DNA of 64,000 nt from Heterodera schachtii (Eukaryota > Nematoda > Chromadorea > Rhabditida > Heteroderidae), in assembly GCA_023374025.1 (NCBI GenBank), contig SIJG01000007.1:1717852-1781851 (forward strand), read 5' to 3'. Shown here one piece after another: positions 51,240-63,420 of the stretch. Each line of letters begins with the position of its first letter. Within the stretch, counting starts at the first letter, position 1. Under the pieces are notes generated by a model that worked only from the letters and a program-made list of their open reading frames with translations, searched no databases and was not told the origin of the DNA. Position numbers and translations under genes: made by a program.

Positions 51240-54200
51240 ATGCCTTTGTCAATTTCTGAACAAAATATTCCTTCGACTGCCCATTGTCACAACGAAACTT
51301 TGGAATTGGCCAATTTCTCCGATGCGCCCCAACTTTCCTTTGCCGGCTGCGGTTTTCTTTGCATTTATCACGCGGGCGTTGGAGCGGCGATCAAAGGTCA
51401 ATGAGTGCCATTTTCGTAATTAAGTCCGTGCCAACTTTGCCCCCCCCCCCTCCCCTTTTGGCCCATTTGCAGCAATTAAACCCTTTTAATTGTTCGCTTG
51501 CTAATTACCATTTGTCTTCATTCTCTTGTATTCTCTGCTCTTTTTGTTCAGAATATGCTCCTCATTTGGCCAGTAATCGCATCAAAGGTTCGTCCGCGGG
51601 AGCGATCGCCGCTGCCGGATTGATCTGCGACGTGTGCATTTCGCAGGCAACGAGCACAATCCTCCAAGTGGTCACTGAGGTGAATTCGACGGCAATGCCT
51701 CGGGCAATCCTTTGGCATTTCCTTTGGCAATTCCTTTGGCATTTTGTTCGTTTTCGTTTTAGGCACGTGCCGGCTCCCTCCAGGCATTATCTCCCAATTT
51801 TAACATTATCGGCCTTCTCCGAACGGGCCTTGAGCAATCGCTGCCGCCAAATGCGCGTGAGTGTGCCGAAGGCATTCATTTCGCCGCTTTTTAATCCTTT
51901 TTAGACATTTTATGCACTGGTCGTCTGTTTATCTCAGCCACCCGTGCCCGAGACTACAAAAATGTGATTATTTCCGAGTTTGACAGCAGAGAAGAGCTTA
52001 TCCAGGTGAGTTCCAAGAGAGGGACTCTGTTGGGAAAGGGGAAATGTCCCTTTTGTTCCCACGGGCATTGGCCTTTGTCCATTGCTTTTCCTTTAGGCCA
52101 TCATTTGCTCCTGCTTCATCCCCTTTTACTGTGGACTGAGTGCGCCCTGTTACCGTGGCGAGCAGTACATCGACGGGGGCTTCTCGGACAATCAGCCGGG
52201 CAAATTCGACCACGGCACCATCACAGTCAGTCCGTTCAGCGGCGAGTCGGACATTTGCCCCAGCGATGACGACAGTGCCAGGTCAGACAGACAGTGCCGT
52301 GCCATTTGGTTGCCCCCGGCGATGTTTTGTTTTGGCATTTCGATCTCATTCCCACTATTCGGCTTGCTTTAGCATGTTCGGCTTCGACTTTTACGGCACG
52401 CCCATTCAATTCACCACTCAGAATTTGTTCCGAATGGTCGTCACTCTTTTTCCGCCTTCGCCCGAAATTTGCTCCCGAATTTGTCGCCAGGGCTTTGAGG
52501 ACACTCTTCGTTTTCTGACCAAAAATTGTAATATTTTTCAAAATGTTTCCTCCTCCAATGACTTTGCCAAGGCATGGCTCCGTGTGTGAAATGTTTGACG
52601 GTCCAATCGAATGCCATCCCAGTGACACAGCAGCAGCAGCAAAAGGAAGAGGAGGAGGAAAAGCCGATCAGAAGCAGAGCAATTCGGGGGAACAAATGGC
52701 AGACGGAGGAGGAAAAGCGGTGGCGAAAGACGGCGTCAGTGAGCAGAATGAGCAATTTGTGAGAAGGGGAAAAGCAAATGATCAATAAAGTTAAATTTGG
52801 GACAATTTACAAGGGAAAGGCAATTCAAAATTATCGCTTAATTACCCCCCCCCCCCCCCCCCCCTCAACGATCAGGCGGAATGAGTGCAATCGCTGCTTT
52901 GAGCATGTCGACCGTGCCGGTCCGCCCCGTTTCTCCTCAGTTCCGTTGCCGAACACCATTCTTAAATGTGAGACTAATTGAACACGGGGCGAAAAATGGA
53001 CAAATTTAAATTGGGCCAATCAATTGTATAATTATTATTAATTATTTTTTATTTTAGCGCTTTCCGAAATGGAAGAACGAAATTGCACTTGGATGAATTA
53101 TTTGCGTCGCCAACGCATCTTCCGCTGGTGGTACCGTCTTCTGATCCCCGTTATTTTGCCCTGTGAAATGGTGCAATTCGGCGTCAATAAGTAAAGTAAA
53201 AGGCAACCCCCCCCCCACTTTGATCAATTCCCCGCCCCCAATTTATCCCCCCCCCCCACTATGACAATTCCCCGCCCCCACTTTGATCAATTCCCCGCCC
53301 CCAATTTATCCCCCCCCCCCACTTTGATCAATTCCCCGCCCCCAATTTATCCCCCCCCCACTTTGACAATTCCCCGCCCCCACTTTGATCAATTCCCCGC
53401 CCCCAATTTATCCCCCCCCACTTTGATCAATTCCCCGCCCCCAATTTATCCCCCCCCCCACTTTGATCAATTCCCCGCCCCCAATTTATCCCCCCCCCCA
53501 CTTTGATCAATTCCCCGCCCCCAATTTATCCCCCCCCCCACTTTGATCAATTCCCCGCCCCCAATTTATCCCCCCCCCACTTTGATCAATTCCCCCCTCC
53601 CCCCAAATTTTATCGTTTTACCCCTCCTAATATTTTCCCCCTCCCCCATTAATTTTGTCCGATTGAATATTTGTCCTCCCAATTTTCTTTGGTCCCTTTC
53701 TCCATCCATTTTCTCATTTCTGTCCCCCTTTTTATCCGCTTTTCCCCCAATTTGATCGTTTTTTGTCCAGGATCAGAAATTGGCTGTCTTCGGTCGCTTC
53801 CACTGAACAATGCCTCGCCCGTCTCCAAAGTGTCGTCGACTTTTTCCTTGCTCAAATTGAGAGTCGCCAATTGCTCCACTCGCCGTCCCCCCATTTCCCC
53901 GCCGGCGTTCTCTCCGTTGGCCCAATTTCCTCGTTCAAAATCGCATCCAGCGATGCCCTCGCGTCGGTCGCTGTTCCGCCTGTCGCTTTTGCGGAAAGCA
54001 TGGGGACGACGGCGCGCAAAATTTCGTCAGCCGTTTTGATGGAGCAGCGGAAGGCATCCGTTGCCCCGTTGGACTTGGCAATGCCATGGCAATCGCTGGC
54101 GGAAGCCAAAGAGAGGGAGGAGGAAAAGGAAGAGGGGGAAGAGAAAGAGGAGGAAGAGGAGAAGGAGGAGAAGAAGGAAGCACTCCAACAGCTGGACCAA

Positions 54201-55037
54201 TACTGCAGCAGACACGACGCCATCCTCACCTTCCATTACATGGACGACACGACAAACCAAGTGGGGCCAGAAAACGATGGCAAAAGTGCCAAAGATTGGG
54301 GAGAATAAAAAGAAAAATTGGGCACCCAAAAGATCGACAAAACGAAAAGTGATTCGTCTCTACTTTACCATTCCCACCAATTCAGCTGAAAATGTGCCAA
54401 ATTTTTGACGCCGAAGGGCGAAACCCGCGGAAAGACAGCGAAATCCATGCGCCCATTTCCACCACTTATTTTGCGAGTGATTCTGCTGAATTTGCTTCGC
54501 CTGCGGAGCACAAAGAAGGCGGAGAAGACGACTCAGGACTGTCCCTGACGGAGGAAGAAGAGAAAATGCCGGAACAGAGCAACCGGTCAGAGGGAATTTG
54601 GACGGAGGGATTTGCCAAAATTGGGGGACAGGAGTTTAATTGGCATTGGCATTGTTTTAACTTGCTTGTCACTGATTGTTTGAATGCGTTCGTCTTTGCT
54701 CAGAAAAGCGTCTTCCTCCTCCGCCATTCCCACCTTTTTGGCCAAGTCGTCGTCCTCCGTCCGTCGGAAGGACGCGTCCGCCGTCCGTCCCTTCGCCTCC
54801 GTTCATCCGTTGCGTTCCTTCCCCCAAAAATTGGCCATTTCCGCCACGGCCAAACCGCCGTTGAGTGTCCTGCGAAGACACACTTTCGCCTCACAAAAAG
54901 CGTCCTCTTTCACGGCAAATTCACGCATTCCTTTCGCCATCGCAACTCCCAAAAATGGGACGACGGAAGAGGAAAAATGGCCAAAAGGAGGCGAAAGAGG
55001 GACCCAAAGTGAGCAAAGAGCAATTAGGAATAATTAG
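51240..55037 (+). CDS. Patatin-like triacylglycerol lipase (ATGL/PNPLA2-like)
   Basis: Serine lipase of lipid droplets; it hydrolyses the first ester of triacylglycerol. Twelve exons close in phase: 51240-51396, 51552-51679, 51763-51856, 51905-52005, 52097-52281, 52373-52527, 52572-52758, 52876-52967, 53058-53190, 53771-54260, 54386-54585 and 54704-55037, giving 751 residues. The patatin domain begins [15 protein letters not shown] (oxyanion loop GCGF), has the nucleophile in GSSAG (Ser67) and the catalytic Asp in YIDGG (Asp186), and continues [33 protein letters not shown] and [13 protein letters not shown]. The C-terminal half carries a Cys-pair region ([10 protein letters not shown] and [10 protein letters not shown]), a [17 protein letters not shown] hydrophobic segment and a long Glu/Lys-rich region. 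C. elegans has a single clear orthologue, atgl-1; orthology here is inferred. Confidence 0.92.
53205..53610 (+). repeat. About 40-bp C-rich tandem repeat in PNPLA intron
   Basis: About ten units of CCCCACTTTGATCAATTCCC plus CGCCCCCAATTTATCCC. It fills intron 9 of the lipase gene. Pyrimidine tracts of 7-10 C separate the units. Confidence 0.93.
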
Positions 55038-55500
55038 CAAGATAATGAAGGCAATTAAGCAAAGAAAGAAGGAACGCAATTTGCAGATAGAACAGCCGAA
55101 ATGACTGCGAGAAGGGGCGGAATACCGCAGCTGATCAGACGGAGGACAACCACACGTCTGCCCAGCAACAAAGCGGGGGCACTGCAGGGCCGGCAGGGAT
55201 TTTCAACGGATTCGGAGGGAGGGGTCGATGAGAGGGACACAGACGAAAAACAGAGATGAGAGAGGGAGAGAAAAAGAGAGAGAGAGAAAGAAAGAAAGAA
55301 AGAGAGAGAGGAGGCGAGAAGATAAGAGGGGATAAGAGAGAGAAATCAAGCACTAATGGAGGGGGCGGGGAAGTCTTTGTGCCAAAATGTCATTAATTAT
55401 ACCTTTTGTTTTTGTTTCCCCTAAAATTCCAATTTTTTTGTGTGTTTAGTGTTTTAATGTAAATAAATTTACATAAATTGTTCTCATTTCTTTTCATATT
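55038..55500. other. 3' region of lipase gene with GA repeat
   Basis: GA-rich tract at 55255-55345 and AATAAA at about 55461. A 51-codon frame starting ATG 55101 is Arg-rich and unsupported. An alternative lipase C-terminus in another frame runs to about 55104. Confidence 0.4.
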
Positions 55501-56614
55501 CCCTTGGAAGTGTCAAATTGGTCTTTCGCTTTGCTTTTCCCCCTTTCCTTCTCCCATTGGCACTCCTCGTGCTCCTTATCAGACTTCCGTCCAGTCGCCA
55601 ATTCGCCCGTGCCATCGCCGGCGTGGGTGCAAAAACGGGCTCGGAAGGTGATAAGCAGGCGAGAAGCGCCTTTAATGGAGACGAAAAAGGGAGAATGAAG
55701 AAAATGGAGAGAAAATGCGGCAAAATTTGAGGGGAAAGAAAGTGCCGAATTGACACACTCATTAGTTAATCAAAGTATTTCCAAAAGTTAGCCAATTTTT
55801 GAAGGGTAATAAGTGAAATTTGAAGAAAGCGGAATAAATATTTGTCTTTCGTCTCCGTCAGGAATGATTTTGACTTTGAGTTGGCTGGCCCAAGGTGAAA
55901 AGCGAAGGGAGTGCCGTTTAGCGGCAATTTCGGAGGAAGCGCAAATCCAATTTAAGGGGGGGGGGGGAGAACCAAACGAATGGCATCGACCGACTGAAAT
56001 CCGCTTGTTGAAGAGGGTAATAGTGAAGCAATTGACAAAACCCTTTTAAATGGTAAATCGACGGTTTTGGCTTTCGGATTCTCCCATCAAATTGATTAGC
56101 CCAACCCAAAAAAAGAAATGCCAAAATGACTCCCCCCTCCCTCCGCATTCCTTCCGTCGTCTGTCAATACCCGTCCATTTTGCCGTGACTAATTGAAGAT
56201 GGCCGTGCGAAGTGCGGCATTTCTTGCCAATGCCTCGGCCCTTTGTGCCATCCGTCAGAAGTGCCTTTGGGAAAAGTCCGCCCAAAGAATTGGGGACGGG
56301 CGGCGCATATAATATTTTCTCCATGGATAGGACTTGGCCTTTTTCCGTTTTGCGCGCATTTTGTGCCATTTATTTGCCCATGCGCCACACCGAAATTGGA
56401 GAAGAGCGTAAGGGGCGGAGAAGAGAATGGCATTGGCATCGGAAGAAGGAATGCCAATGACAGGGGCCAACTGCAGGGAATGGGAAAACTGAGAAGAAGC
56501 GCCCCCCATTTTGGCATCGAAGGGAAATGCCCTGAAGGGATGGGTGGGAGAACAATTGATGGACGAATGGGGAGCAACTTGGAGGCTTTGCAATTAACAG
56601 GCGAAGAATGGTAA
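55501..56614 (+). other. Scattered exon-like segments, gene not resolved
   Basis: Segments bounded by good splice signals: 55581-55648 (after CTTATCAG, before GTGATAAG), 55861-55894 (after CGTCTCCGTCAG, NDFDFELAGP-like), and a Gly/Arg-rich frame ending at 56614. They may belong to one plus-strand gene, but phases could not be joined and no family is recognised. Confidence 0.3.
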
Positions 56615-57004
56615 TTGGATTAATTTGCCGGGAAGGGAAGGGAAAGCAAAGACTGACTCAGTGAGAGGGCGAAACCTTTGGCATTAGCGGCAGAATTGGC
56701 ATTGGCACTCTCCAATAATTCCCCATTTTTTCAGTTCTCTCATTAAGGCCGTAAAGCTTTTGCGATTGATGCTCCTTGTGTTCATTCGTTCTTCGGCACA
56801 TAAAATGCCTTAGGAAAGATGACTAATTATGGGAGGGGGAGGGGAAGTGACGACGAAACAAAACGAAGAAGCAGACGAATGGGACATTCGAGAAGAAGCA
56901 GATGGACGGAAGCAAAAAGCCAAAATGGACAAGGAAATTTGAATGAACAAAAAAACGGAAGAAATTTTTAAAATGGGAGAGAAATGATCAGAAATTATCC
57001 AATT
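56615..57004. other. Spacer
   Basis: Mixed composition. No splice-supported coding sequence. A purine-rich stretch lies at 56830-56920. Confidence 0.45.
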
Positions 57005-57893
57005 TTGGTTCTTTTCGGTTTTGTGACCCCCCCTGAAATTTTCAAATAAAAAGTCATTTCTAGGGTAATTTGGGGCGCTGATCACGAATATGACATTTAT
57101 TTTTCAAAATTCCGAACCCGAATTCGAACAAAAATTCGAAATTCATAAATTACAAGGAAAACATATTTCTAGGGGTTTTAGAGGTCGCTGAAAACGATTA
57201 TGACATGCATTTTGACCAAATTCGAAACTCGAACCCTGACTCGAACAAAAACCGAGATTTAATTTACGACAAAATTTAAAAGGTAAATATCCATCATAGG
57301 TCCCAGACTCAAAATTGCATAAAAATACTTTTATAGGTTTTCTTAGGTGCTGAAAACGCCTAAACCATCAAAAAAGCTGCGCGGCAAAGCGTTTAAACCG
57401 GTTTTTGAACCGATTTGAAACTTGAAAATTTGGGTGAAAAGGGAGGCACCTAAGCTTTTAAATTTGAAGCGACGCCATCTGAGCACTGGAGTCACAGTGA
57501 AAATGGACACTTCAGTACCGAAAAATAATAAACGGGAAATAACAATTTAAAAGCAAAATTTCGCAAAAGGGAGCATGCGAAGACGGAGCAAGTAGTGGGG
57601 CGAGACGGAGGGCGGAGGAAAAAGTCTGACGAGCGCCACAGGCGGTTGACTGCGGGGGCCCGAAGGGCCCCCGCCAATCAGTCAACCGCCTGCGGATCAC
57701 GCGCGGACTTCTTCCGTAGCCCGTAGTCTCGCCCCACCTACTGGCCGCCGTAGTCGAGTGTGCGGCGGTTTTTTAGCGCAATAAGCTAAATTCAAACTTT
57801 TATATTTGACGTTCTTTGGATCGTTTTTGTTGCATATTTTGAATTTTGTCGAGAAAATTTCTGGGGGGGTCACAAAACCGAAAAGTACCCCAA
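57005..57893. mobile_element. Large palindromic element with nested GC-rich hairpin
   Basis: Outer inverted ends CTTTTCGGTTTTGTGACCCC (57010 on) and complement GGGGTCACAAAACCGAAAAG (to about 57885). Inside are copies of the GCTGATCACGAATATGACAT core, then inverted arms AGTAGTGGGGCGAGAC (57590) and GTCTCGCCCCACCTACT (57725). Within these lies a GC-rich hairpin with arms AGGCGGTTGACTG / CAGTCAACCGCCT and GGGGGCCCGAAGGGCCCCC. No coding sequence. Confidence 0.8.
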
Positions 57894-58429
57894 TTTTTAA
57901 TAAAATATCTTAACTGGCTTTATTAAAATATTATATTGACTGTTTAAAATTTCTCAAAAACTTTATTTGGGTAATCGTACCGATGTTAGCCTCCTTTTTG
58001 AAAATTTTTTTTAATGCGTTTTTGAGGTTTCTGATCAGGAATTGACATTTTTTCAAAAAGATACGAAATTGCTCTGATAAATCGGCAATAATGAAGAATA
58101 AGGCAAATTGTTTCCATAGTCAACAAAAAGGGATTTGCGCTTTGACCTTTTCTCTCTAATGGCATTTGGCATTTGCTGGCACATTTCATAATAAACAATT
58201 ATTAATTTGTGTTCCCACAGCGCATGCAATTGTCGGTTAGGCCACATAAATTTTTTTTTGTTGTTAAAAGACACAAAAAATGTAGGGGGGTTTTGGGGGT
58301 TGCTGATCAGTGATCACGAATATGACATCCATTTCGACCAATTTCCATTTATGAAAAAACGGAAATTTAAATGAAATTAGACCAATATTTTTTTTAATTA
58401 TTTCTCATCAGTGACAAAATGAACAGTGA
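57894..58429. other. AT-rich spacer with core repeat
   Basis: Another GGGTTGCTGATCAGTGATCACG core copy at about 58290, related to the foldback family. No gene is seen. Confidence 0.5.
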
Positions 58430-58765
58430 CGAAAGAGAGAGAAAAAGAAAGAGAGAGAGAGAGATGGGAAAAGAGAGAGAGAGAGAGGAGAAAAAGAAGG
58501 AGAGAGAGAGAGATGGGAAAAGAGAGAGAGAGAGGGAGAGAGAGAGAGAGGAGAAAAAGAAGGAAAGAGAGAAAGATGGGAAAAGAGAGAGAGAGAGAGG
58601 AGAAAAAGAAGGAGAGAGAGAGAGATGGGAAAAGAGAGAGAGAGAGAGGAGAAAAAGAAGGAGAGAGAGAGAGATGGGAAAAGAGAGAGAGAGAGGGAGA
58701 GAGAGAGAGAGGAGAAAAAGAAGGAAAGAGAGAAAGATGGGAAAAGAGAGAGAGAGAGAAGACAA
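58430..58765 (+). repeat. GA-rich satellite
   Basis: Units of GATGGGAAAAGAGAGAGAGA plus GAGGAGAAAAAGAAGGAGAG repeat with a higher order of about 170 bp. Frames stay open on both strands; not coding. Confidence 0.95.
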
Positions 58766-58790
58766 CGGTAGTCCAATTAGACGGACATAA

Positions 58791-59358
58791 ATGAAAAAGT
58801 GCCAACGGCAACACAAACAAATAGCAAAAGCATCCCTTCCCTTTCCCTTTCTTTATTTTTACTCCGCTGCTTTTCCTCTCTCCGTTATTTTATTTCTCTG
58901 TTTGACCGTCCGCCGTTTGTCTGCGGCTGTTAACGAATTTATCGGAAAATCACAAGTCAAACCCCGTGAATTTTCGTTTTTAGTTTCTTCTGTAAACTGT
59001 GAAATGCGTTGGTAATTACTAATTAGTCGTGTGCCATTTGGCTATGTTTTTTCCAATTTTTCTTGGCCATTTCTTTTGGGGTTTCCGCCTATTCTCAAAT
59101 GTTGGCATTTGCAGGTATTCTAATCGATTTTCGTATGGAATAGTTGAAAAATTGCACTTAAAAATGACCAATTGCATTGGCACTTCTTTTGCAATTTTAT
59201 TTTATTTTTTTTTTGCTAATTTTCCTTGGCACTTTTTTTTGCCCCTTTTTCGCTTTCGCTTTTTCTCCCCCCCCCCCCCCAATTCCCTCTCATTTTCATC
59301 GCTTTGTTTGTTCATTTTGCACATTCTCCCACTCATTAAATGCATTTTTTGGTATTAA
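58791..59358 (+). CDS. Small hypothetical protein with membrane segment (weak)
   Basis: Exon 58791-59011 ends at GTAATT and joins in phase 2 to an exon starting 59115 after TTTGCAG. The first exon encodes a basic N-terminus, a hydrophobic segment (FPLSVILFLCLTVRRLSAA) and a polar stretch. The second starts YSNRFSYGIVEKLHLKMTN and becomes Phe-rich, probably intronic after that. No family recognised. Confidence 0.33.
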
Positions 59359-60179
59359 TTTGTTTGGAATTCCTTTCTAAATTCTTCGTCCCCTCCCATT
59401 TTTCGCTGATGTCATCAAAAAATGGGTAAATTTGTCAAATTATTTACCTTTTAAAAAGCGAATAATTTTTTTTATTTCTCAATTTTTTCGTTATTCAAAA
59501 AAAACCGCAGACCGAAAAAAAACAAAACAAAAAAAGCAAACATTGGAAAACAAAAGTTGTTTCTCTTCTTTCTTTCTTCCTTCCATTCTCCGCCTTTTTC
59601 CCATTGATTTTCCCATAATTTTTCGTTTTTTTCATTGGCAAATTCTTAAAATATTCCATTACATATTTATTGTTTTTGTTTTTGCTTTTGTTTTTTCTAT
59701 TTTCTATTTTAGTCACTCTTTCATTGCTTTTTCCCTTTTTCCCATTCTTTCCTTTGCCTTTTCTCTTCTCTCCCTTTTTATTTAAATAATTATTAATATT
59801 TTTATGTTTTTATTTTTATTTTCGCTTCTTTCTCTAATTGACCAAATTGCGCAATTAATCTTTCTTTTTTCTCTGTGTTCGTTGTTTATTTATTTTAGGA
59901 AATGTCCCCTTTTTCGTCTTCTTTTTGCTAATTTCCAATTCGTCCCCTTTAACTAAGAATTCCACCGGTAAATTTAATTTCCATTTTCTTTTTTTTATAA
60001 AATATTGCAATTTTCCGAAAATCATTACTTTCCTTTATATTTTTTTTCTTTAATTAGTTGTTTTCATATGTTTTTCTAAGAAGAGAAATGTTTTTTAAGC
60101 GCCGAAAGGAACAAATAACATTCTCTTTCCGCAGTTCGCCGTTCTTCGGATGATTTGTTTTAACGGAGGAATGAATGGA
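59359..60179. other. T-rich spacer
   Basis: Very T/C-rich on the plus strand with many poly-T runs. One TTATTTTAG acceptor-like site at about 59899. No gene is called. Confidence 0.45.
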
Positions 60180-60223
60180 AAAAGCGGGGGACAGAGAGAG
60201 AGAGAGAGAGAGGAAAAATGGGA

Positions 60224-60273
<50 letters not shown>

Positions 60274-60316
60274 TGGGAGAGGAGAGAGAGAGAGAGGAAA
60301 ATGGGAGAGGGAGAGG

Positions 60317-60350
<34 letters not shown>

Positions 60351-60500
60351 AGGAAAATGGGAGAGGGAGGGGAGGGGATGGAGAGTAAATGGGAGAGGGA
60401 GGGGAGGGGATGGAGAGTAAATGGGAGAGGGAGGGAGGGGATGGAGACGGAGAGTGAATAAATGGGAGAGGGAGAAGAGAGGGAAAATGTGGGGGGGGGG
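60180..60500 (+). repeat. GA-rich satellite
   Basis: GAGAGA tract with GGGAAAATGGGAGAGG and GGGAGGGGATGGAGAGTAAAT units. The 60501-61030 flank is T/C-rich without a supported gene. Confidence 0.93.
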
Positions 60501-61059
60501 AGGGGGTGTTTTGCCGGAAGAATCGTCCGTCCCGCCGCTCACTTCGTTCGTCCGTCGTCGTACCAAAGGTCGTCCGGCACCTCCTCTTCTTCCCTTCCCT
60601 CCCCCAAATATTTTATTATTTATTTTCGTCCCCACCATAACAATTTGATTTTCTTTTGATTTTCTTTTGCTTTTTTGCTCCCATTCCTTCCGTCCGCTTC
60701 TCTTCTTCCAATAACATTTTCCTTCTTTTTTTTTTGTCCTTCGTTCGTTCTTCCCATTCCTTTGAATTACTAAACAAAACAAAACGAACGTCGCCCACCC
60801 AAAGGCAATTTTAAAAGAATGAAAATGGGAGGATTAGCAAAGCAAAGTTTAGAAGCATATTTAGTTATTAATTAATTTATTTACATCGATTCGTTTGAAA
60901 AGAATACAATTTAGTCGGAACTTTTGAGTGAATAATTAATTTAATTTAATTTCCGTTTTCTGTTTAAATAAAGCAAAACAACTTTTTGTGAAATGTGACT
61001 TGAAAAGCAAAACACTGACAGACATTTATTTGTCCACTCCCCATTCACATGCCCCGGGG

Positions 61060-63235
61060 GAAAGGAAGAGGGAGCGAGTGGAGGGGCGTAAAGGGAGCGA
61101 GTGGAGGGGCGTAAAGGGAGCGAGTGGAGGGGCGTAAAGGGAGCGAGTGGAGGGGCGTAAAGGTACGGAAAGGGAGCGAGCAAGGAGCGGAAGGATGAAA
61201 GGGAGCGATCGGAGAGGCGTAAAGGGAGCGAGCGTAGGTACGGAGAGGGAGCGAGCATAGGTACGGAGAGGAAGCGAGCAACGAGCGGAAGGATGAAAGG
61301 GAGCGATCGGAGAGGCGTAAAGGGAGAGAGCAAGGAGCGGAAGGATGAAAGGTAGCGATCGGAGAGGCGTAAAGGGAGCGAGCATAGGTACGGAGAGGGA
61401 GCGAGCGTAGGTACGGAGAGGGAGCGAGCAAGGAGCGGAAGGATGAAAGGGAGCGAACTTAGGTACGGAGAGGGAGCGAGCAAGGAGCGGAAGGATGAAA
61501 GGGAGCGAGCGTAGGTACGGAGAGGGAGCGAGCAAGGAGCGGAAGGATGAAAGGGAGCGAGCGTAGGTACGGAGAGGGAGCGAGCAAGGAGCGGAAGGAT
61601 GAAAGGGAGCGAGCGTAGGTACGGAGAGGGAGCGAGCAAGGAGCGGAAGGATGAAAGGGAGCGAACTTAGGTACGGAGAGGGAGCGAGCAAGGAGCGGAA
61701 GGATGAAAGGGAGCGAGCGTAGGTACGGAGAGGGAGCGAGCAAGGAGCGGAAGGATGAAAGGGAGCGATCGGAGAGGCGTAAAGGGAGAGAGCAAGGAGC
61801 GGAAGGATGAAAGGGAGCGAGCGTAGGTACGGAAAGGGAGAGAGCAAGGAGCGGAAGGATGAAAGGGAGCGAGCGAAGGGGGGGGGGAGGGAGCGAGGAG
61901 CGGAAGGATGAAAGGGAGCGAGCGAGGGGGGGGGGGGAGGGAGCGAGGAGCGGAAGGATGAAAGGGAGCGAGCGTAGGTACGGAAAGAGGAGCGGAAGGA
62001 TGAAAGGTAGCGATCGGAGAGGCGTAAAAGGAGCGAACGTAGGTACGGAGAGGGAGCGAGCAAGGAGCGGAAGGATGAAAGGGAGCGATCGGAGAGGCGT
62101 AAAGGGAGCGAGCATAGGTACGGAAAGGGAGCGAGCAATGGAAGGATGAAAGGGAGCGAGCGAAGGGGGGTAAAGGGAGGGAGCGAGCGTAGGTACGGAA
62201 AGGGAGGGAGCGAGCGTAGGTACGGAAAGGGAGGAGCGAGGAGCGGAAGGATGAAAGGGAGCGAGCGTAGGTACGGAAAGGGAGAGAGCAAGGAGCGGAA
62301 GGATGAAAGGGAGCGAGCGAAGGGGGGGGAGGGAGCGAGCAAGGAGCGGAAGGATGAAAGGGAGCGAGCGAAGGGGGGGAGGACGGAGGAGCGAGGAGCG
62401 GAAGGATGAAAGGGAGCGAGCGTAGGTACGGAAAGGGAGAGAGCAAGGAGCGGAAGGATGAAAGGGAGCGAGCGAAGGGGGGGGAGGGAGCGAGCAAGGA
62501 GCGGAAGGATGAAAGGGAGCGATCGGAGAGGCGTAAAGGGAGCGAGCATAGGTACGGAAAGGGAGCGAGCAATGGAAGGATGAAAGGGAGCGAGCGAAGG
62601 GGGGTAAAGGGAGCGAGCGTAAGTACGGAAAGTGAGGGAGCGAGCGTAGGTACGGAAAGGGAGAGAGCAAGGAGCGGAAGGATGAAAGGGAGCGTGCGTA
62701 GGTACGGAAAGGGAGAGAGCAAGGAGCGGAAGGATGAAAGGGAGCGAGCGAAGGGGGGGGAGGACGGAGGAGCGAGGAGCGGAAGGATGAAAGGGAGCGA
62801 GCGTAGGTACGGAAAGGGAGAGAGCAAGGAGCGGAAGGATGAAAGGGAGCGAGCGAAGGGGGGGGGGGGGGAGGGAGCGAGCAAGGAGCGGAAGGATGAA
62901 AGGGAGCGATCGGAGAGGCGTAAAGGGAGCGATCATAGGTACGGAAAGGGAGCGAGCAATGGAAGGATGAAAGGGAGCGAGCGAAGGGGGGTAAAGGGAG
63001 CGAGCGTAAGTACGGAAAGTGAGGGAGCGAGCGTAGGTACGGAAAGGGAGAGAGCAAGGAACGGAAGGATGAAAGGGAGCGTGCGTAGGTACGGAAAGGG
63101 AGCGAGCAAGGAGCGGAAGGATGAAAGGGAGCGAGCGAAGGGGGGGGGAGGGAGGAGCGAGGAGCGGAAGGATGAAAGGAAGCGAGCGAAGGGGGGGGGG
63201 GGGAGGGAGGAGCGAGGAGCGGGAGCGAGCGGGGA
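61060..63235 (+). repeat. 52-bp GAGCGAGC satellite, about 2.2 kb
   Basis: Tandem units GGGAGCGAGCGTAGGTACGG + AGAGGGAGCGAGC + AAGGAGCGGAAGGATGAAA (52 bp), with variants ending in G-runs or lacking the TAGGTACGG part. Because 52 is not a multiple of three and the minus strand lacks stops, minus frames of more than 600 codons appear. They are not genes. Confidence 0.96.
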
Positions 63236-63420
63236 AGGGGTGTTTGTCCGCCCCCTTGCCCCTTTGCCTTTCTTTCTCTACACCTCAAAACACCAAACCC
63301 TTGCCAAAAGTGCACTCTTATCCCCCCCCCCCCCCCCCTCGACCTCACTTTGTTTTTGTCTCCCCCCCCCCCCCCTCTTTCTCTCTTTCTTCGTCTGTGT
63401 TTGTCTGTCTGTCTGTCGAG

